Positions 61,695-64,000 of a stretch of DNA of 64,000 nt are shown piece after piece. Position numbers and translations under genes: made by a program. Numbering within the stretch: the first letter of the stretch is position 1; each line of letters begins with the position of its first letter. The notes under the pieces are model-generated. The model worked only from the letters and a program-made list of their open reading frames with translations, was not told the origin of the DNA and did no database searches. The stretch covers positions 62,001 to 126,000 of the forward strand of contig NZ_CANMWS010000013.1 in assembly GCF_947501665.1 (NCBI RefSeq), written 5' to 3'. Source of the stretch: an uncultured Shewanella sp. Its GTDB lineage: Bacteria; Pseudomonadota; Gammaproteobacteria; Enterobacterales; Shewanellaceae.

Positions 61695-63788
61695 ATGACA
61701 ATGATTGATGTTAAAAATTGGCGCTTACCTGTTGATATAAACTCTATGTTGAATAGCTATTCTGATATTTTTTTTATAAGGGGAAAAATATCGGGAGTGT
61801 TACTTTTTATCGTTGGATTAATTAATTATAACACAGCCTTATCTGGATTGTTTTCTATTCTGGTTGCTTATGCTTTTGCTCATTTTATTGGTTTTAGTAA
61901 AGAGTATTTAAAGTCTGGTTTTTATTCATATAATCCTTTGTTGTCGGGATTGGCTATTGGTTACCTTTATGAAATTAATATATTGACTTTAAGTATAATT
62001 ACACTTGCTAGTATTTTATCTTTTCTTTTAACTGTTTTTCTAGCTAATGTTTTTTATCATTATTTAGGGTTGCAAGTTCTCAGTATTCCCTTTGTTATTA
62101 TCAGTAGCCTTGTTTATTTAGCAAGTGCTAGATTAAGTAACCTTTATGTGAATGGTTTATACTCTAGTTATATTTATGACGATTTTTATTTTGCCCCTGA
62201 GTTTATTAATGCATTTTTTAAATCTATGGGGTCTATTATATTTATGCCTAATGTGATCACTGGTGCATTGATTTCTGGTCTCATATTTTTTAAATCCCGT
62301 CTTATTTTAGTGCTAGCTATTGTTGGTTTTTTATTGGGGTGTGGCATCAATTCGTTATTCAATGGTTCCTGGGAACAATCATTAAATAATATGAATAACT
62401 TCAATTATATTCTTATCGCAATATCAATTGGTTGTGTTTTTAATATTCCTTCTCCTAAAAGCTTGGTATTGGCTGGAATCGCGGTGGCACTGTCGACCTT
62501 ATTAATTAACGCTGTTAATGTGTTTTGGGCTCAATATGGGATACCTGTATTTACTTTACCTTTTACCTTGATTACCTTGTCTTTCGTATATGTACTAGGT
62601 GTTGTGGGGTACCCTTTAAGGCCGATTGTTTTTCGTTCTAGCCCTGAGGAAACTTTAGATCATTATTTAACGGCAAAAGATCGTTTTGCTGATACATATA
62701 TTACTCTTGCTTTACCTTTTTCTGGTGCTTGGTCAGTTTGGCAGGGATTTGATGGTCAATGGACTCATCAAGGCTTTTGGCGTTATGCATATGATTTTGT
62801 TATCACTGATGATGAAAATAATACTTATAAAAATCAAGGGTCTCGATTAGATGATTATTATGCATTTGGTCAAGTTGTTCTATCTCCTGTTCGGGGTCGA
62901 GTGATTAAAGTGGTCTCTCATTTAATGGATAATCCTATCGGAGCGGTAGATACCATTAATAATTGGGGCAATTTAATCATTATTCATGATGAACGAGGTT
63001 ATTTTGTCGAAATGTCACATTTTGCAAAGGAAAGTATCACTGTGTATGAGGGGCAATGGGTGGAACCTGGTGCTCATTTGGGCTTATGTGGTAATTCTGG
63101 TTATTCACCGCAACCCCATATACACCTTCAGGTACAAGCAAGCGCTTTTATGGGCTCAGAGACATTACCTTTTACATTCGTACATTATTGTGAGGAAAAT
63201 GAGTATTTTGCCCACGGTTTGCCAAATGAGATGACGAAGGTGAGTTCTGTTTTACCAACTGCTTTTCATGAACAGATAACAACATTTATTCTTGATGAAA
63301 CATTAACGTATAATGTCTATAAAGAGGAAGCTAAAATAGACGAAGTCACCTTTGTTATTAAAATGGCACCGGACAGTACTTTTTACTTCTCAAGAGGTGA
63401 TGCTAAACTTTTTTTTGGAAAATATGCGGGAACATTTTTAATCTATCATTTAGAAGGGGATGATCCTTATTTAAAGTGTCTATATTTAGCGCTTCCATCG
63501 GTCCCATTGACATATCAGAATCGACTATCTTGGAAAGATAATATTTCAAATATAACCTATTTAGGTCATATTCGTGGTGGGGTAAGTGCATTTTTAAATG
63601 CTTTTATTCCTTCAAAAATTTCAACAAAAGCGACATATCGTTTTATATCTGAAACCGAAATATCAGGTTGTGTCATAAATCGGTTTTTTAAATTAGAAAT
63701 GGATACATATATAGAATTAGATGCATATTTAAAATTTAAATCAGTTAAAGTGGGTGACATTGAGTTAAAACGTCAATCTAATTATTAA
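61695..63788 (+). CDS. Urea transporter fused to an M23 (LytM-type) metallopeptidase domain
   Basis: A 697-residue protein in two parts. Residues 1 to about 310 are hydrophobic and look like a urea-transporter (UT) fold: GLFSILVAYAFAHFIGFSKEYLKSGFYSYNPLLSGLAIGYL followed by LGLQVLSIPFVIISSLVYLA and ANVITGALISGLIFF-like repeats. Residues about 360-510 form an M23 domain: THQGFWRYAYDFV, VVLSPVRGRVIKVV, NNWGNLIIIHDERGYFVEMSHFAKESITVYEGQWVEPGAHLGLCGNSGYSPQPHIHLQVQ, with HxH zinc ligands. The last 180 residues are a beta-rich tail. The start has a weak ribosome site. A Fur-box-like site precedes it. The biological link between urea permeation and wall hydrolysis is unknown. Confidence 0.75.
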   Translation: MTMIDVKNWRLPVDINSMLNSYSDIFFIRGKISGVLLFIVGLINYNTALSGLFSILVAYAFAHFIGFSKEYLKSGFYSYNPLLSGLAIGYLYEINILTLSIITLASILSFLLTVFLANVFYHYLGLQVLSIPFVIISSLVYLASARLSNLYVNGLYSSYIYDDFYFAPEFINAFFKSMGSIIFMPNVITGALISGLIFFKSRLILVLAIVGFLLGCGINSLFNGSWEQSLNNMNNFNYILIAISIGCVFNIPSPKSLVLAGIAVALSTLLINAVNVFWAQYGIPVFTLPFTLITLSFVYVLGVVGYPLRPIVFRSSPEETLDHYLTAKDRFADTYITLALPFSGAWSVWQGFDGQWTHQGFWRYAYDFVITDDENNTYKNQGSRLDDYYAFGQVVLSPVRGRVIKVVSHLMDNPIGAVDTINNWGNLIIIHDERGYFVEMSHFAKESITVYEGQWVEPGAHLGLCGNSGYSPQPHIHLQVQASAFMGSETLPFTFVHYCEENEYFAHGLPNEMTKVSSVLPTAFHEQITTFILDETLTYNVYKEEAKIDEVTFVIKMAPDSTFYFSRGDAKLFFGKYAGTFLIYHLEGDDPYLKCLYLALPSVPLTYQNRLSWKDNISNITYLGHIRGGVSAFLNAFIPSKISTKATYRFISETEISGCVINRFFKLEMDTYIELDAYLKFKSVKVGDIELKRQSNY

Positions 63789-63809
63789 ATCTTTCATTAG
63801 GATATAAAA

Positions 63810-64000
63810 ATGAAATACACACGCGATATACTTATTGCGATAGGCTTAGTTATTTTTAGCTTTAATGCTTTATCATCGAATAGTAATCTAAGAGAACTCT
63901 CATTTTCTAAATCATATGGATATGAAAAAATCGGTGATTATCAGAATGCGATAAATAGCTTAGTTAGCGTTTATAAAAAAGAACCAAAAGATTATATTTT
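63810..64000 (+). CDS. Exported TPR-like protein, N-terminal part
   Basis: The first 63 codons of a protein cut by the right edge. It begins with a signal peptide (KYTRDILIAIGLVIFSFNALS) and continues with helical sequence resembling a tetratricopeptide unit (SKSYGYEKIGDYQNAINSLVSVYKKEPKD). AGGA lies about eight bases before the ATG. It follows the urea-transporter/peptidase gene by 21 bp and is very probably in its operon. Confidence 0.7.
   Translation, partial: MKYTRDILIAIGLVIFSFNALSSNSNLRELSFSKSYGYEKIGDYQNAINSLVSVYKKEPKDYI

Overview
The window is chromosomal DNA from a gammaproteobacterium, most probably Shewanella. The gene order is the replication-origin neighbourhood of that genus: mnmG – oriC – mioC, then mnmE-yidC-yidD-rnpA-rpmH facing away from dnaA-dnaN-recF-gyrB, then glyS-glyQ, tag, tusA, and further on fadBA next to pepQ-yigZ-trkH-hemG. 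Base composition is AT-rich throughout. Genus-level identification rests on recalled gene order and protein similarity, not on a search.

Region 1 (1-1.6 kb): the start of mnmG (cut by the window edge), a clear oriC with four exact DnaA boxes and a dense cluster of GATC sites, and mioC. Region 2 (1.6-13.8 kb): an accessory stretch between mioC and mnmE. It holds a UbiG-type methyltransferase that reads more like the alphaproteobacterial branch, three small acidic paralogues of unknown function, a Kef-type K+/H+ antiporter, three exported or lipocalin-like proteins, the helicase HrpB, a 114-bp inverted-repeat element, a dicarboxylate/amino-acid symporter, and a short secreted protein that looks like a free-standing CBM21 starch/glycogen-binding domain. 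Region 3 (13.8-24.4 kb): the conserved tRNA-modification, membrane-insertion and replication core.

Region 4 (24.4-32 kb): regulators and small-molecule genes (PAS-LuxR and MarR regulators, an Old Yellow Enzyme, an EamA exporter with a repeated operator-like sequence, a methyltransferase, an aromatic amino acid permease). It also holds an unusual 250-bp array of perfect hairpins that may be a structured RNA or repeat element, an unknown small protein, a 5'-truncated GNAT acetyltransferase and degenerate short repeats. Region 5 (32-41 kb): glyS-glyQ, tag, a 1066-residue exported beta-propeller/amidohydrolase, tusA and a small outer-membrane barrel. Three perfect parS sites (TGTTCCACGTGGAACA) lie here, one in a terminator palindrome, one inside a coding sequence and one intergenic.

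Region 6 (41-51.7 kb): an exported protein of unknown function, a FAD/NAD(P)-binding protein interrupted at two homopolymer runs, YbaK, a GNAT enzyme, 2,4-dienoyl-CoA reductase FadH, an AraC-type regulator facing kynU-kynA (tryptophan to kynurenine to anthranilate), a frameshifted unknown gene and a 266-bp MITE-like element. Region 7 (51.7-64 kb): fadBA for fatty-acid beta-oxidation with a PsrA-like site upstream, pepQ, yigZ, trkH, hemG, a short-chain fatty-acid transporter and, behind a Fur-box-like site, a urea-transporter/M23-peptidase fusion followed by the start of an exported TPR-like protein.

The window shows no rRNA, tRNA, CRISPR array, intact insertion sequence or recognisable defence system. 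The best candidates for something undescribed are the hairpin array at 30408-30654, the secreted CBM21-like protein, the trio of small paralogues and the urea-transporter/peptidase fusion.
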